Made by a program: the position numbers and the translations under genes | In this document: positions 1-8,467 of the stretch, piece after piece | Position numbering within the stretch: position 1 is the stretch's first letter | How the letters are laid out: the number at the start of each line of letters is the position of its first letter | Source of the DNA: Bacillota bacterium | Lineage (GTDB): Bacteria > Bacillota > Sulfobacillia > Sulfobacillales > JAIMBI01 | DNA length: 36,317 nucleotides | Assembly: GCA_021797815.1 (NCBI GenBank) | Contig: JAJZYZ010000025.1 | Span: 1 to 36,317 of the forward strand | Direction of reading: 5' to 3' | The notes under the pieces: generated by a model | What the model was told of the DNA's origin: nothing | Databases searched by the model: none | What the model saw: only the letters and a program-made list of their open reading frames with translations

Positions 1-522
1 GCCGGATTGGCCGTGTTTGACCGGGGAACGGCTGAGGTCCTCGGCACCCCGCTGTCTCCGGGCCGGCACCGGATTCCAGGCGGTGTGGGAATTGTACTTG
101 AGGGCATGCTGCTCCTCCCCCAGTTCACCGGTCGTGAAAACCTCCGCCTGCTGGCGTCTTTGCGAGGCCGGCCCGATCTCGAGCGGATCGACCGCCTACT
201 CGTCCAATTCGGCTTGGACCCCGGGGACCGCCGCCGGGTGCGGGCGTATTCGCTCGGTATGCGGCAGCGCTTGAACCTGGCGCAAGCGGTAATGGATCAT
301 CCGCACCTGCTCCTGCTCGATGAGCCCACGAACGGCTTGGACCCCGGGGGAGCGAGCGCCTTGCTGCGGATGATAGCAGAGCCCGCCGATAGGACCGTCA
401 TCATGGTCTCCCACCGTCTCGACGAGGTAGCCGCTGTGTGTGACCAGGTGTGGACGATGCACGAGGGGCGTCTCACGCCGGCGGTTGCCGCGGCCCCCTC
501 GTCTGGAGAGTGGCCGTCATGA
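1..522 (+). CDS. ABC transporter ATP-binding protein, BcrA type (5' end outside window)
   Basis: This is the C-terminal part of an ABC ATPase; the frame is open from base 1, so the Walker A region lies outside the window. Visible are the Q-loop region followed by FTGRENLRLL, a signature helix YSLGMRQRLNLAQAV (the LGMRQR form usual in BcrA/bacitracin-type exporters in place of LSGGQ), the Walker B segment LLLLDEPTNGLDP and the H-loop VSHRLDEV. It would power export through the membrane protein encoded next, with which it shares an ATGA overlap. The substrate cannot be told from sequence; lantibiotic or peptide immunity and drug export are typical for the family. Confidence 0.9.
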   Translation, partial: AGLAVFDRGTAEVLGTPLSPGRHRIPGGVGIVLEGMLLLPQFTGRENLRLLASLRGRPDLERIDRLLVQFGLDPGDRRRVRAYSLGMRQRLNLAQAVMDHPHLLLLDEPTNGLDPGGASALLRMIAEPADRTVIMVSHRLDEVAAVCDQVWTMHEGRLTPAVAAAPSSGEWPS

Positions 523-1364
523 GCTGGGTGGCGCGCGCCGTGATGGCCGAATGGCGGCGTGTCTGGTCGACCCGTCGCTGGATGTGGGTCGGGGTTCTGT
601 GCCTGGTCCTCGTTCTCCCGGCCGTTGACGTGCTCGGCCCGTTTTCTCTGACCGTTCACACTCGACCGAACCTGTGGGATTTGTTGCTGTACCAGTTCGC
701 GAATCGCATCGCCTACCCGTTTGGCCTGGTCCTCGGCTACTGCCTTTGGTGCGGTGACCTCTTCGATGCCGACGGCCGCCAGCACTATCGGTGGTTTCTT
801 CTGCTGCATGTCCCGGACGGCAAGAGCTGGATCTATTTGGTGGCCCGGGCCATCACGATCGTACTTACCGCAGGCATCGCGGCCGTCACAGCAGGGGTGG
901 CGTGGTTTCTCGCCGGGTGGGCCTGGTACGGGTACAGCAGCGGCTGGAGTTCCTTCGCCCAGCGACACTCGATGGCTTGGCCCCTCACACCTGCGGTTCT
1001 CCACCTTTCCCCGCTCGTGGTGTCCCTGGAAGCGGCGGCCTGGGCCGCAGCTGGCGTGGCCGCGGTGGCGCTCGTCGGAAGCGCGTTGGCGCTGTGGACG
1101 GACCTGCCGTGGACACTTCCCGCATGGGGCGCCGTCGTCGCCATCGTCGTCGTGTGGGTGTTCCCGGTGGCGGGCTCGCTGCGTTGGAACATCCTGGCCC
1201 AAGGCATGTGGATCATGCATCCCCGAGCCTATCCGGGTCTGGTCAATCAGCCCGTCGTCCCGGGCAGTCTCAAGAATTCATGGTCACTGACGTACCTATC
1301 CATGTGGGCCGCGGTCAGCGGGGTCATAGGATGGACCCGACTATCCAGCCGACGAGACTGGTAG
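519..1364 (+). CDS. ABC transporter permease-like membrane protein
   Basis: This 281-residue protein is rich in hydrophobic segments (roughly residues 20-42, 60-80, 105-140, 160-195, 200-225 and 255-275), fitting about six membrane spans. I start it at the ATG overlapping the stop codon of the ATPase, with GGAGAG 9 bases upstream; a longer in-frame reading from 450 would overlap the ATPase more and has no better ribosome site. Position and topology indicate the membrane partner of the BcrA-type ATPase (ABC-2-like permease). No specific family signature was recognised, so the permease role rests mainly on context. Confidence 0.7.
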   Translation: MSWVARAVMAEWRRVWSTRRWMWVGVLCLVLVLPAVDVLGPFSLTVHTRPNLWDLLLYQFANRIAYPFGLVLGYCLWCGDLFDADGRQHYRWFLLLHVPDGKSWIYLVARAITIVLTAGIAAVTAGVAWFLAGWAWYGYSSGWSSFAQRHSMAWPLTPAVLHLSPLVVSLEAAAWAAAGVAAVALVGSALALWTDLPWTLPAWGAVVAIVVVWVFPVAGSLRWNILAQGMWIMHPRAYPGLVNQPVVPGSLKNSWSLTYLSMWAAVSGVIGWTRLSSRRDW

Positions 1365-1834
1365 CGTCAGCTCTACGGTGAGCACCCGGGACCGACTGCA
1401 ACGGGTCCACGGTCTCTGACCCACGCGTATTGGCGGCCGGCACGTTGTGCCAGGAGTGTCCCGTCCGCCCGTTCCGGGTGGCGTAGGGGCCGTATCAGCG
1501 CATTTAGTAAGAAACGGATATCTGGCGGAGGTTTTTCAATACAACGGTCACCAACCCGTCGCGGTGGGTGGGCCTTCCGCGAACCCGCGTCGTGATACGC
1601 CCCAACTTCGGCTCGATGTGCTCTGGCCGGGGCTTGAGCGGGGCGTCCGCCGTACGCTTATAACACTGGCTGAGGCACCCGTATTGAGCCTGCCCCACAG
1701 CGAGTCACAGCCCTTTCATCCCCTGCTCTACCCTTCTGCCTGGGCGTATGAAGCACCCCGTCTCCGGGTTCCTAATTTATTCAGACCTGCTCATGGTGCC
1801 GGATAGCTCGGGACAGCCAATATTCGGCGACGAG
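1365..1834. other. Gene-poor spacer between the ABC operon and tRNA-Thr
   Basis: Apart from the doubtful transposase-like fragment I see no coding region here. Open readings of up to 119 codons exist but lack a ribosome site and any recognisable domain. The AT content rises around 1500-1550 and 1770-1830 compared with the neighbouring genes, as often seen in decayed or acquired DNA. Confidence 0.4.
1504..1698 (-). pseudogene. Possible transposase N-terminal fragment (degraded)
   Basis: A 64-codon minus-strand reading contains GRPTHRDGLVTVVLKNL, which resembles the GRPxxxxxxLLxxLLLKxL motif near the N terminus of IS4/IS5-type transposases. The reading then stops abruptly. Upstream in the same frame there is a stop within three codons, and no DDE core is seen nearby. 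If the resemblance is real this is a decayed insertion-sequence remnant in the gene-poor stretch beside tRNA-Thr. It may equally be a chance reading; no terminal inverted repeats were found. Confidence 0.2.
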
Positions 1835-1837
1835 AAA

Positions 1838-1858
1838 GCCCCGCAAGCTTTGCGGGGC
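1838..1858 (-). terminator. Rho-independent terminator of tRNA-Thr
   Basis: On the minus strand the perfect 9-bp stem GCCCCGCAA/TTGCGGGGC closes a 3-base loop and is followed by TTTC. It starts about a dozen bases after the CCA end of tRNA-Thr. Confidence 0.85.
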
Positions 1859-1869
1859 CTTACAAATTT

Positions 1870-1945
1870 TGGAGCTGGCGGGGAGGGTTGAACTCCCGAC
1901 CTGTCGATTACGAATCGACCGCTCTACCAACTGAGCTACGCCAGC
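1870..1945 (-). tRNA. tRNA-Thr (anticodon CGT)
   Basis: The 76-base cloverleaf has acceptor strands GCTGGCG/CGCCAGC, D-arm GCTCAGTTGGTAGAGC, anticodon stem GTCGA/TCGAC with loop TTCGTAA, and T-arm GGGAG-TTCAACC-CTCCC. CCA is encoded. The anticodon CGT reads ACG. It has its own promoter and terminator and is transcribed away from purA. Confidence 0.97.
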
Positions 1946-1954
1946 GCGCCCACT

Positions 1955-1984
1955 AGTATATCAACTGCGTAAAGCCGACCGCAA
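1955..1984 (-). promoter_or_regulatory. Sigma-A promoter of tRNA-Thr
   Basis: On the minus strand TTGCGG (1979-1984) and TATACT (1955-1960) are separated by 18 bases. The -10 hexamer lies 9 bases before the mature 5' end of the tRNA. Confidence 0.75.
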
Positions 1985-2518
1985 CGGCACCCGACGCCCT
2001 TTAACTCTTGCAGGTGCACCCTCCGGCAACCAGGCGTGAGCACGTAAGCTTTGGCCACCGGACTGCAAGGGACGATTCCGTATCGGCCAAGCCAGTACGG
2101 TGTCACGCCGGCCTCCGAAGCGCAGCCGCGCACGATGCCGTGGCTTGCGCCGACGGTTCTCTTGTCGCGACTGGTGCCTGGCCCGGGGGCGACTTCTTAC
2201 ACAGTCCTGGGCTCGCGCATGCTTTCGTGGTTCCGCGCCGGACGGCTTTTTGCATCTTCACGGCCCTATATCCCCCGCCGGGAACTTACAGGCTGTGCTG
2301 CGGAGGCCGGCACTCCTATCAGTCTCTTCAATCCTGCAGTCGTCCTTCTGAGTGCCGCGTTGACGCCGGGTCGCCCACCAAGACGTACGCTGCGGAGGGT
2401 CCCGAGGCTCGCGCTCTTCGAATTCCATCACGCCTGGACGATGGGGCAGCTAGCCGCCCAGCCGCCCTCGCGGATGGGCTTTGAGCCGCGGCCGTGAACA
2501 GTGTCGCGCAACGAGAAA
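1985..2518. other. Spacer between the two tRNA genes without a recognisable gene
   Basis: Two overlapping plus-strand readings of about 150 codons (from 2008 and 2051) cross this stretch. Neither has a ribosome site, a known domain or membrane pattern, and both have proline/arginine-rich composition typical of non-coding high-GC DNA. I treat the region as non-coding. Confidence 0.4.
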
Positions 2519-2538
2519 GGCGGCCCCTGAGGGCCGCC
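2519..2538 (-). terminator. Rho-independent terminator of tRNA-Gly
   Basis: On the minus strand GGCGGCCC-TCAG-GGGCCGCC forms an 8-bp GC stem followed by TTTCTCG, a dozen bases after the tRNA-Gly CCA end. Confidence 0.85.
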
Positions 2539-2550
2539 AAACAGAAAAAC

Positions 2551-2626
2551 TGGAGCGGAAGACGGGACTCGAACCCGCGACTTTCGGCTTGGGAAGCCGA
2601 CGTTCTACCAACTGAACTACTTCCGC
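2551..2626 (-). tRNA. tRNA-Gly (anticodon CCC)
   Basis: The 76-base cloverleaf has acceptor strands GCGGAAG/CTTCCGC, the D-arm GTTCAGTTGGTAGAAC, an anticodon loop TTCCCAA (anticodon CCC, reads GGG) and the T-arm GCGGG-TTCGAGT-CCCGT. CCA is encoded. It lies directly downstream of purA but has its own promoter, so it can be made with or without purA read-through. Confidence 0.97.
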
Positions 2627-2635
2627 GTGTGCCCC

Positions 2636-2664
2636 AGTATAATGAGCTGCCTTCGCGCAGTCAA
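2636..2664 (-). promoter_or_regulatory. Sigma-A promoter of tRNA-Gly
   Basis: On the minus strand TTGACT (2659-2664) is followed after exactly 17 bases by TATACT (2636-2641), a near-consensus promoter whose start would fall a few bases before the mature tRNA. Confidence 0.85.
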
Positions 2665-2683
2665 ACGAGTTGCCCGTGGCCGC

Positions 2684-3967
2684 TTAAAAGAGCGAGCCGG
2701 TCACGATCGTGCGCGCACGCTCCGCTCCGACCGACACCATCACGACCGGCACGCCGGTAATTTCGCCGATGCGATCGAGATAGTGGCGGGCGGCCGCCGG
2801 CAGATCTTCCAGCCGTCGGGCCCCGGTGGTCGGCGCGTCCCATCCCGGTGTTATCGCATATTCCGGCTCCGCCAGCGCGAGGGTGGAAACATCCTCAGGC
2901 AGGTCGGCGCTGACACTCCCGTCCGGATACCGATAACGCGTCGCAATCTGGAGTGTCGGCAAGCCGTCTAAAACGTCGAGGCGCGTGATGGCGACCCCCG
3001 TCATGCCGTTCACGCGGGCGGCCTGGCGCAGGGCTACGCCGTCAAGCCACCCGACCCGTCGGGGCCGGCCGGTGGTGGTGCCATACTCCTGCCCCCGCTC
3101 ACGGATTTCGTGCGCGAGACTCCCTGCAAGTTCGGTCGGAAATGGTCCATCCCCAACCCGGGAGGTGTAAGCCTTCAACACCCCGTACACCTGGTCAATG
3201 CGCGTAGGCCCGACGCCAGCGCCGATGCAGGCTCCGCCTGCCACCGGGTGCGATGACGTCACGTACGGGTACGTGCCGTGGTCGATGTCGAGGAGCGATC
3301 CCTGCGCCCCTTCGAACAGCACGTTTTCCTCATGGTCGAGCGCATCATTGATGAGCGCCGGCGTATTGACCAGATAGGGCAGGAGCCGCTCTCCAAGGCT
3401 CAGGTACCTGTCGGCCATGGCATCGGGGTCTTCGGGCTCCTCTCCCGCCTCGACGAAAATCCGGTTCTTGTCCGCGGCCTGCTGGTGGACGAGCTCCCGG
3501 AACTCCGCCGGAGATTTGAGCTGCCCGACGCGAATGCCCGTGCGCCCGGCCTTATCCATGTAGGCGGGCCCGATCCCCCTGAGAGTAGTCCCGATGCGCG
3601 CATCTCCCCGCCGTCCCTCCTGGAGGGCATCAAGCCGCTTGTGATACGGCATCACGAGATGCGCCTGGGTGGAAATGCGGAGCCCGTCCAGGGTGATGCC
3701 TTGAGACAGAAGGTAGTCCATCTCTGTCACCAGGTCTTCGGGATCGACGACGACCCCATTGGCAATCACGGAAATCTTGTTGGGATAGAGAATGCCCGAA
3801 GGGATGAGGTGGAGCTTAAATGTGCGATCTTCCACCACCACGGTGTGGCCGGCGTTGGCACCCCCTTGATGACGGACGACCATGTCGGCCTTGGCGGCCA
3901 GAAAGTTCGTGACCTTGCCTTTACCCTCGTCGCCGAACTGTGCCCCGACGATGACCACTGCGGACAA
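2684..3967 (-). CDS. purA: Adenylosuccinate synthetase
   Basis: PurA joins IMP and aspartate with GTP hydrolysis, the first committed step to AMP, in the cytoplasm. The 427-residue length is normal for the family. The N-terminal loop GDEGKGK holds the catalytic Asp13, and NAGHT holds His41, both at the same numbers as in the E. coli enzyme. The substrate-loop segment YGTTTGRPRRVGW and the C-terminal guanine-binding SVGAER are present. The start is a TTG with AGGAGG 8 bases upstream. It is the last protein gene of the rpsF-dnaB operon, 56 bases after dnaB, a common Bacillota order. No terminator is seen between it and tRNA-Gly. Confidence 0.98.
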   Translation of the reverse strand: MSAVVIVGAQFGDEGKGKVTNFLAAKADMVVRHQGGANAGHTVVVEDRTFKLHLIPSGILYPNKISVIANGVVVDPEDLVTEMDYLLSQGITLDGLRISTQAHLVMPYHKRLDALQEGRRGDARIGTTLRGIGPAYMDKAGRTGIRVGQLKSPAEFRELVHQQAADKNRIFVEAGEEPEDPDAMADRYLSLGERLLPYLVNTPALINDALDHEENVLFEGAQGSLLDIDHGTYPYVTSSHPVAGGACIGAGVGPTRIDQVYGVLKAYTSRVGDGPFPTELAGSLAHEIRERGQEYGTTTGRPRRVGWLDGVALRQAARVNGMTGVAITRLDVLDGLPTLQIATRYRYPDGSVSADLPEDVSTLALAEPEYAITPGWDAPTTGARRLEDLPAAARHYLDRIGEITGVPVVMVSVGAERARTIVTGSLF

Positions 3968-4023
3968 GAGAGGTGCCTCCTAAAACGGCCTCATGAGCCC
4001 CTGCCAACGAGGCAGGTCTCGCG

Positions 4024-5355
4024 TCAGCGCTCGGCCGTGATGCTGAGAAATTTGCCGGTGTCCTTCCGGAACATGAGGTGCACGATGCCGGTCGGACCGT
4101 TCCGCTGCTTGGCAATGATGACCTCAGCCTGTCCCTGGGACTCGCTGTCCTTCACATAGTAGTCGTCGCGATATATGAACGCCACCAGGTCCGCGTCCTG
4201 TTCGATCGCCCCCGACTCACGCAGATCCGACAGCATCGGCCGTTTATCGGTGCGGCTCTCGACCGCGCGTGAAAGCTGGGAGAGCGTGAGCACCGGTACA
4301 TCAAGCTCCCGTGCCAAGCCTTTCAGGCTCCGTGAAATTTCCGAGATCTCCTGCTGACGGTTCTCCGTGCGCTGCCGCCCCGACATGAGCTGCAGATAGT
4401 CGATGATGATAAGGCCGAGCGGAACCCGGCGGTGGAGCGCCCGGGCCTTGGCCGCAAGCTCCAGCGGGGAGAGACCCGCCGCGTCGTCGATATAGATGGG
4501 CGCATCGCCGAGGCGTCCCAGCGCCTGCGTAAGGCGCTGCCACTGTTCCTCGCCGAGGTCTCCGTTTCGAAGCCGCTGTCCGTCGATGTCGGCTTCTGCC
4601 GCCATGAGCCGCATCGCCAGCTGCTCACGCGACATTTCGAGGCTGAAGATGGCGACCGTGGCCCGCTCCCGAAGCGCCACGTGGCGGGCGATATTCAAAC
4701 AGAAGTTGGTCTTCCCCATCGACGGCCGCGCCGCCACGACCAGAAAGTCGGCCGGCTGCAGGCCCGAGGTCAACCGGTCCAGGTCCCCGAAGCCGGTCGA
4801 GAGGCCGGCGAGCCCCTTCTGCCCGGCCAGCTTCTCCACCCGTTCCAGCGCCTGCACCAGCACGCGGTGCAGTCGTTCCGGCTCCCGGCGCCCCTTTTGG
4901 GCCAGTTCCGACAGCGTGTGCTGCGCCTGCTCCAGAATCTCGGCCGGCGGTGTATCCGCCTGAAACGCCATGCCTACGATCCGGCTCCCGGCTTCGATGA
5001 GCCGGCGAAGCACCGCCCGCTCGTGCACAATCTCCGCGTAGTAGATCGCGTGAGCGGCGGTCGGCACAACCTGGGCCAGCTCCATCAAAAACGCGAGGCC
5101 GCCCACGTTGTCGAGCGTACCCCGGCGACGGAGCTCCTCAGACACCGTGATGACGTCGATCTGGTGGCCGCCGTTCTGGTTCAGGAGCTCGATGACGGCC
5201 TCAAACACCTCGCGGTGCGCATCACGGTAAAAGTCCTCGGCGCTCAGAATCTGTGCGACATCGTCAACCGAACTGGGATCGATCAAGATCGCGCCCAGGA
5301 CGGCAAGCTCGGCCTCCAGGTTTTGGGGCGGGAGGCGGTCGATATCGTTCGTCAC
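4024..5355 (-). CDS. dnaB: Replicative DNA helicase DnaB (DnaC in B. subtilis naming)
   Basis: This hexameric 5'-3' helicase unwinds DNA at the replication fork. The 443-residue protein has the N-terminal DnaB domain starting PPQNLEAELAVLGAI, then a RecA-like ATPase with Walker A ARPSMGKT (209-216), Walker B LIIIDYLQLM, the LSQLSR motif and the C-terminal AKQRNGPTG arginine-finger segment. No intein interrupts it. The GTG start overlaps the lonC stop codon (GTGA), implying coupled translation. The position between lonC and purA fits the rplI-dnaB-purA order of many Bacillota. Confidence 0.98.
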   Translation of the reverse strand: MTNDIDRLPPQNLEAELAVLGAILIDPSSVDDVAQILSAEDFYRDAHREVFEAVIELLNQNGGHQIDVITVSEELRRRGTLDNVGGLAFLMELAQVVPTAAHAIYYAEIVHERAVLRRLIEAGSRIVGMAFQADTPPAEILEQAQHTLSELAQKGRREPERLHRVLVQALERVEKLAGQKGLAGLSTGFGDLDRLTSGLQPADFLVVAARPSMGKTNFCLNIARHVALRERATVAIFSLEMSREQLAMRLMAAEADIDGQRLRNGDLGEEQWQRLTQALGRLGDAPIYIDDAAGLSPLELAAKARALHRRVPLGLIIIDYLQLMSGRQRTENRQQEISEISRSLKGLARELDVPVLTLSQLSRAVESRTDKRPMLSDLRESGAIEQDADLVAFIYRDDYYVKDSESQGQAEVIIAKQRNGPTGIVHLMFRKDTGKFLSITAER

Positions 5356-7247
5356 GGCGTAAGCGCCTTCACCAGCTCCGCGGCCGTTCGCACCGGCTTC
5401 ACCTCGAGGCCGGGATTGGCCGGCACGTCGTCGCGGTTGGGTTCGGGGACGACTACCACCTTCATGTCCGCCTGACGCGCGCCAAACACCTTCTCCGATA
5501 CGCCGCCGATGGCCCGGAGCTCGCCTGACAGCGACAGTTCGCCGGTTACGGCCACGTCTTGACGGAGCGGCGTGCCGGTAATCGCGCTGTAGAGCGCGAG
5601 GAAGATGGCGGCACCGGCCGAGGGGCCGTCGACCTGAGCGCCCCCTACGACGTTGACGTGAAAGTCGTAGGCCTGGGGGTCCTTGCCCGTAAGCGCCCGC
5701 AAAACGGTGGCGGCGTTGAACACCGAGTCTTTGGTCATGGTCCCGGCGGTCTCATTGAAGCGAACCTGCCCCCGTCCCTCTTCGCGGGCAGGAAAGCATG
5801 CCGCCTCGACCTCCAGCACCGTGCCCTGGAATCCCGCGACCGCGAGCCCGTACACGCGCCCGATCTGCGGTGGCTCGTCCTTGTGCGACAAGGCTACCCG
5901 CGGGAGCCGTGCCGACTGCACCGCATCGGCCACATGACGCACGGTCACCACACCAGGGTTCTCCTGGTCAAGAAGCGCCAGGCTCACCGCGTCGGCCAGG
6001 AGCGTCACCACCCGGCGACCCTCCAATGTATACCGTGACAGCATCTCGGACGCCTCGGACTCGAGCTCCACCCCGATCCGCAACGCCGCCTCGGCCGCAA
6101 TCTCTTCCACCTGGCCAGGCTGCAGGGGGCCGAAAAACACCTCGGCCGCGCGGGAGCGCAGGGCCGGAGAGATCTCGTCCGGGCTTCTGGTGGTGGCCCC
6201 GATAAGGACAAAGTCGGCCGGGGCCCCCTCACTGAACATCTTCTTCACGTACTGGGGTACGGCCGGGTCATCCGGATCATAGTAGGCCGAGTCAAACTTG
6301 ACCCGCTTATCCTCCAGAACTTTCAAGAGCTTATTCTGGAGAATGGGGTCCATCTCGCCAATCTCATCAATAAACAGCACGCCGCCGTGCGCCTCGGTCA
6401 CGAGTCCCGGCTTCGGTTCGGGGATGCCCCCCTCGGCCAGATCGCGGCGGGCTCCCTGGTAGATGGGGTCGTGCACAGAGCCGAGAAGCGGGTTTGTCAC
6501 CTCGCGGGGGTCCCAGCGCAAGGTGGCCCCGTCCACCTCAACAAACGGAGCCTCGTCACCGAATACGCTCCCGGGCCTTGCGCGGGCCGCCTCCAGGGCC
6601 AGCCGCGCCACCGTGGTCTTTCCGACGCCGGGCGGCCCGTACAGCAGAAGATGCTGCGGATAGGGCGACGAGAGTTTCGCCAAAAGGGCCCGAATCGCGG
6701 CGTCCTGCCCCACTACTTCTCCCAAAGAAGATGGGCGCATGATGTCAAGCGCCGATTGCTCAAGATGCCGTGTCTCGAGCTCCTCCAGCCGCTTCAGCTT
6801 TCGCTGCGTCTCCGGTGTCTCCGGCCCGCTCTCTTCTTTAATGAGCTGCAGCCGGATATCGCGGACGTATTCTTCATGGCGCTCCTGCATGCGCTCGGCA
6901 ATGCGCTTTTCGAGGTCTTCCTCGAGCGTCCGCCGCGCCAGGAGGTCGGCCAGTTCCTCTTCGAGCAGGTCAAGCTCCCGGGCCAGCTCATGTGCCGTTG
7001 GCACTTCCGCCAGCGACGGGTCCTCCAGCACGATTTTCTTCAAGCCGAGAAGCTTGCGGCCCGGGTCGTCTGCTCTCAGATCGCCGAGCGCCTGCAGCTT
7101 TCCGGCCTTCAGCACGAGTCGCTCGGGTCCGTAAACCTGAACCAAAAGGTCGTAGAGCGCCTGGATGCGGCGCTCCAGCACCTGCAGGCGCGGACGGCTC
7201 GCCCGCACGGTGCGTCCGGTGCGGCCCGTCCTATCGGTTGTGCTCAT
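5352..7247 (-). CDS. lonC: ATP-dependent Lon-family protease, LonC type
   Basis: The 631-residue protein has a charged, coiled-coil-like N-terminal part (about 60-165), an AAA+ domain with Walker A GPPGVGKT (204-211), Walker B LFIDE (291-295) and sensor TTRSPDE. The C-terminal Lon protease domain carries catalytic Ser543 in DGPSAG and Lys586 in GGVSEK. No membrane segment is seen, unlike LonB. This matches the Lon-like family described from endospore formers (LonC), known to sit between rplI and dnaB. It overlaps rplI by ATGA and dnaB by GTGA, so it is embedded in the operon. Its substrates cannot be deduced; a sporulation or stress role is inference. Confidence 0.9.
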   Translation of the reverse strand: MSTTDRTGRTGRTVRASRPRLQVLERRIQALYDLLVQVYGPERLVLKAGKLQALGDLRADDPGRKLLGLKKIVLEDPSLAEVPTAHELARELDLLEEELADLLARRTLEEDLEKRIAERMQERHEEYVRDIRLQLIKEESGPETPETQRKLKRLEELETRHLEQSALDIMRPSSLGEVVGQDAAIRALLAKLSSPYPQHLLLYGPPGVGKTTVARLALEAARARPGSVFGDEAPFVEVDGATLRWDPREVTNPLLGSVHDPIYQGARRDLAEGGIPEPKPGLVTEAHGGVLFIDEIGEMDPILQNKLLKVLEDKRVKFDSAYYDPDDPAVPQYVKKMFSEGAPADFVLIGATTRSPDEISPALRSRAAEVFFGPLQPGQVEEIAAEAALRIGVELESEASEMLSRYTLEGRRVVTLLADAVSLALLDQENPGVVTVRHVADAVQSARLPRVALSHKDEPPQIGRVYGLAVAGFQGTVLEVEAACFPAREEGRGQVRFNETAGTMTKDSVFNAATVLRALTGKDPQAYDFHVNVVGGAQVDGPSAGAAIFLALYSAITGTPLRQDVAVTGELSLSGELRAIGGVSEKVFGARQADMKVVVVPEPNRDDVPANPGLEVKPVRTAAELVKALTP

Positions 7248-7684
7248 GCGGGCACCACCCTCACCGTGAGGATCGCGGTCACGCCCTCGTGGAGATGAAT
7301 GGGCACCTCATGGTCGCCAAGTGTCTTGAGCGCGTCCATGCGGAGGCTCTTGCGGTCCACATGGATACCCATCTCGCCGAGCGCGTTCACCACATCCTGA
7401 CTCGTTACAGCCCCGAACAGCCGGCCCGATTCGCCGACCCGAGCTTTAATGTCCACCCGCACGGTCCGCAGAGACTCCGCTGTCTGCCGGGCCTGCTCGG
7501 TGACGCGGGTCCGTTTGCGTTCCTGCGCTTGATGCTGGTCCTGCAGGGACTTCAGCCGGCCCTGCGTGGCAGGTTCGGCCAGTTTGCGGGGAAGGAGGTA
7601 GTTGCGGGCATAGCCGTCCTTAACCTCCTTCACGTCCCCGCGCCGGGCCACTCCCGACACGTCTTGCAGAAAGATGACCTGCAT
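7244..7684 (-). CDS. rplI: 50S ribosomal protein bL9
   Basis: bL9 binds 23S rRNA near the L1 stalk and helps hold the reading frame. The 146-residue protein has the typical N-terminal domain (MQVIFLQDV, then KDGYARNYLLPRKLA), a long charged connecting helix (about 45-75) and the C-terminal domain with LFGAVTSQDV. It starts at ATG with AAAGGA upstream. It lies 29 bases after rpsR and overlaps lonC. The gdpP and yybS-like genes that often sit beside rplI in Bacilli are not here. Confidence 0.97.
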   Translation of the reverse strand: MQVIFLQDVSGVARRGDVKEVKDGYARNYLLPRKLAEPATQGRLKSLQDQHQAQERKRTRVTEQARQTAESLRTVRVDIKARVGESGRLFGAVTSQDVVNALGEMGIHVDRKSLRMDALKTLGDHEVPIHLHEGVTAILTVRVVPA

Positions 7685-7713
7685 GGCGTCGTGTCCTTTC
7701 CGTCGCTCCCCCG

Positions 7714-7944
7714 CTACTCCACGGTAAACGGCAGCAGCGCCATGACCCGGGCCTGCTTGATAGCGACCGTCAGCTGCCGTTGATGTTTCGCACAGTTGCC
7801 CGAGACGCGCCGGGGCAGCATCTTGCCACGCTCACTCACGTAACGCCGCAGGCGATTGGCCTCTTTGAAGTCCACCCGAGTGACCTTGTCGACGCAAAAC
7901 GAGCACACCTTTTTCTTGGGACGTCGTCCACGTTCTCTACGCAC
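7714..7944 (-). CDS. rpsR: 30S ribosomal protein bS18, cysteine-containing form
   Basis: bS18 pairs with bS6 on the 30S platform. I start it at GTG 7944, with GAGGAGGGG just upstream, giving 76 residues; the longer reading from 8229 crosses ssb and is not real. The conserved core [25 protein letters not shown] is intact. Cysteines in CSFC plus Cys and His in NCAKH suggest the zinc-ribbon (C+) version of bS18; zinc binding is inferred. It follows ssb in the usual rpsF-ssb-rpsR order. Confidence 0.96.
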   Translation of the reverse strand: MRRERGRRPKKKVCSFCVDKVTRVDFKEANRLRRYVSERGKMLPRRVSGNCAKHQRQLTVAIKQARVMALLPFTVE

Positions 7945-8008
7945 TTTTCCCCTCCTCTTCCCGCGGGTCTGGGCCAGGCATCGTTCGGACCACGGGATCC
8001 GACAGAAT

Positions 8009-8401
8009 TCAGAACGGAAGGTCCTCCGGCATCTGCACATCCTCGTCGTTGTTCCGGGACTCGTCGCGGTCCGTGTCGCGGGGCCGGTCCAGGAAGCGCA
8101 CGTCTTCCGCCACCACCTCGGCCACCCGCCGGCGCTGCCCATCCTGGGTCTCGTAGTTCCGGATTTGCAGGCGGCCGTCAACGGCGATGAGGCGGCCCTT
8201 GCGCATGTGTTCCGCAACCGTCTCGGCAAGGCGCCTCCAGGCGACGCAGTCTATGAAATCGGTCTCCCGCTGCCCGCTCTGGCTCTGATAGGGGCGATCG
8301 ACGGCTATGCTGAAGGAGGCCATGGGAACGCCGGACTGACTGGTGACACGCAGTTCCGGATCGCGAGTCAGACGCCCGATCAGAATCACTCGATTCAGCA
8401 T
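8009..8401 (-). CDS. ssb: Single-stranded DNA-binding protein
   Basis: SSB coats single-stranded DNA in replication and recruits repair enzymes. The 130-residue protein opens with [18 protein letters not shown] and carries the OB-fold core ending near VAEDVRFL. A short, acidic, disordered tail follows and ends EDLPF, the conserved tip that docks partner proteins. The ATG has GGGAGG 5 bases upstream. Its place between rpsF and rpsR is the standard Bacillota arrangement. Confidence 0.97.
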   Translation of the reverse strand: MLNRVILIGRLTRDPELRVTSQSGVPMASFSIAVDRPYQSQSGQRETDFIDCVAWRRLAETVAEHMRKGRLIAVDGRLQIRNYETQDGQRRRVAEVVAEDVRFLDRPRDTDRDESRNNDEDVQMPEDLPF

Positions 8402-8467
8402 ACTGCCCTCCCTGTATGGCTGGCCGAAACGCCGCGTATGCGCACTGCCAGAGCCTTGAGCATGGTT

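Noticed and set aside
1-522. Altered ABC Q-loop (glutamate in VLEGMLLLPQ) as a defect
   Set aside because: BcrA-type exporters commonly carry acidic residues at this place, so it is not evidence of loss of function.
2008-2497. Two overlapping 150-codon readings between the tRNA genes
   Set aside because: Neither has a ribosome site, known domain or plausible composition; both end near tRNA-Gly by chance.
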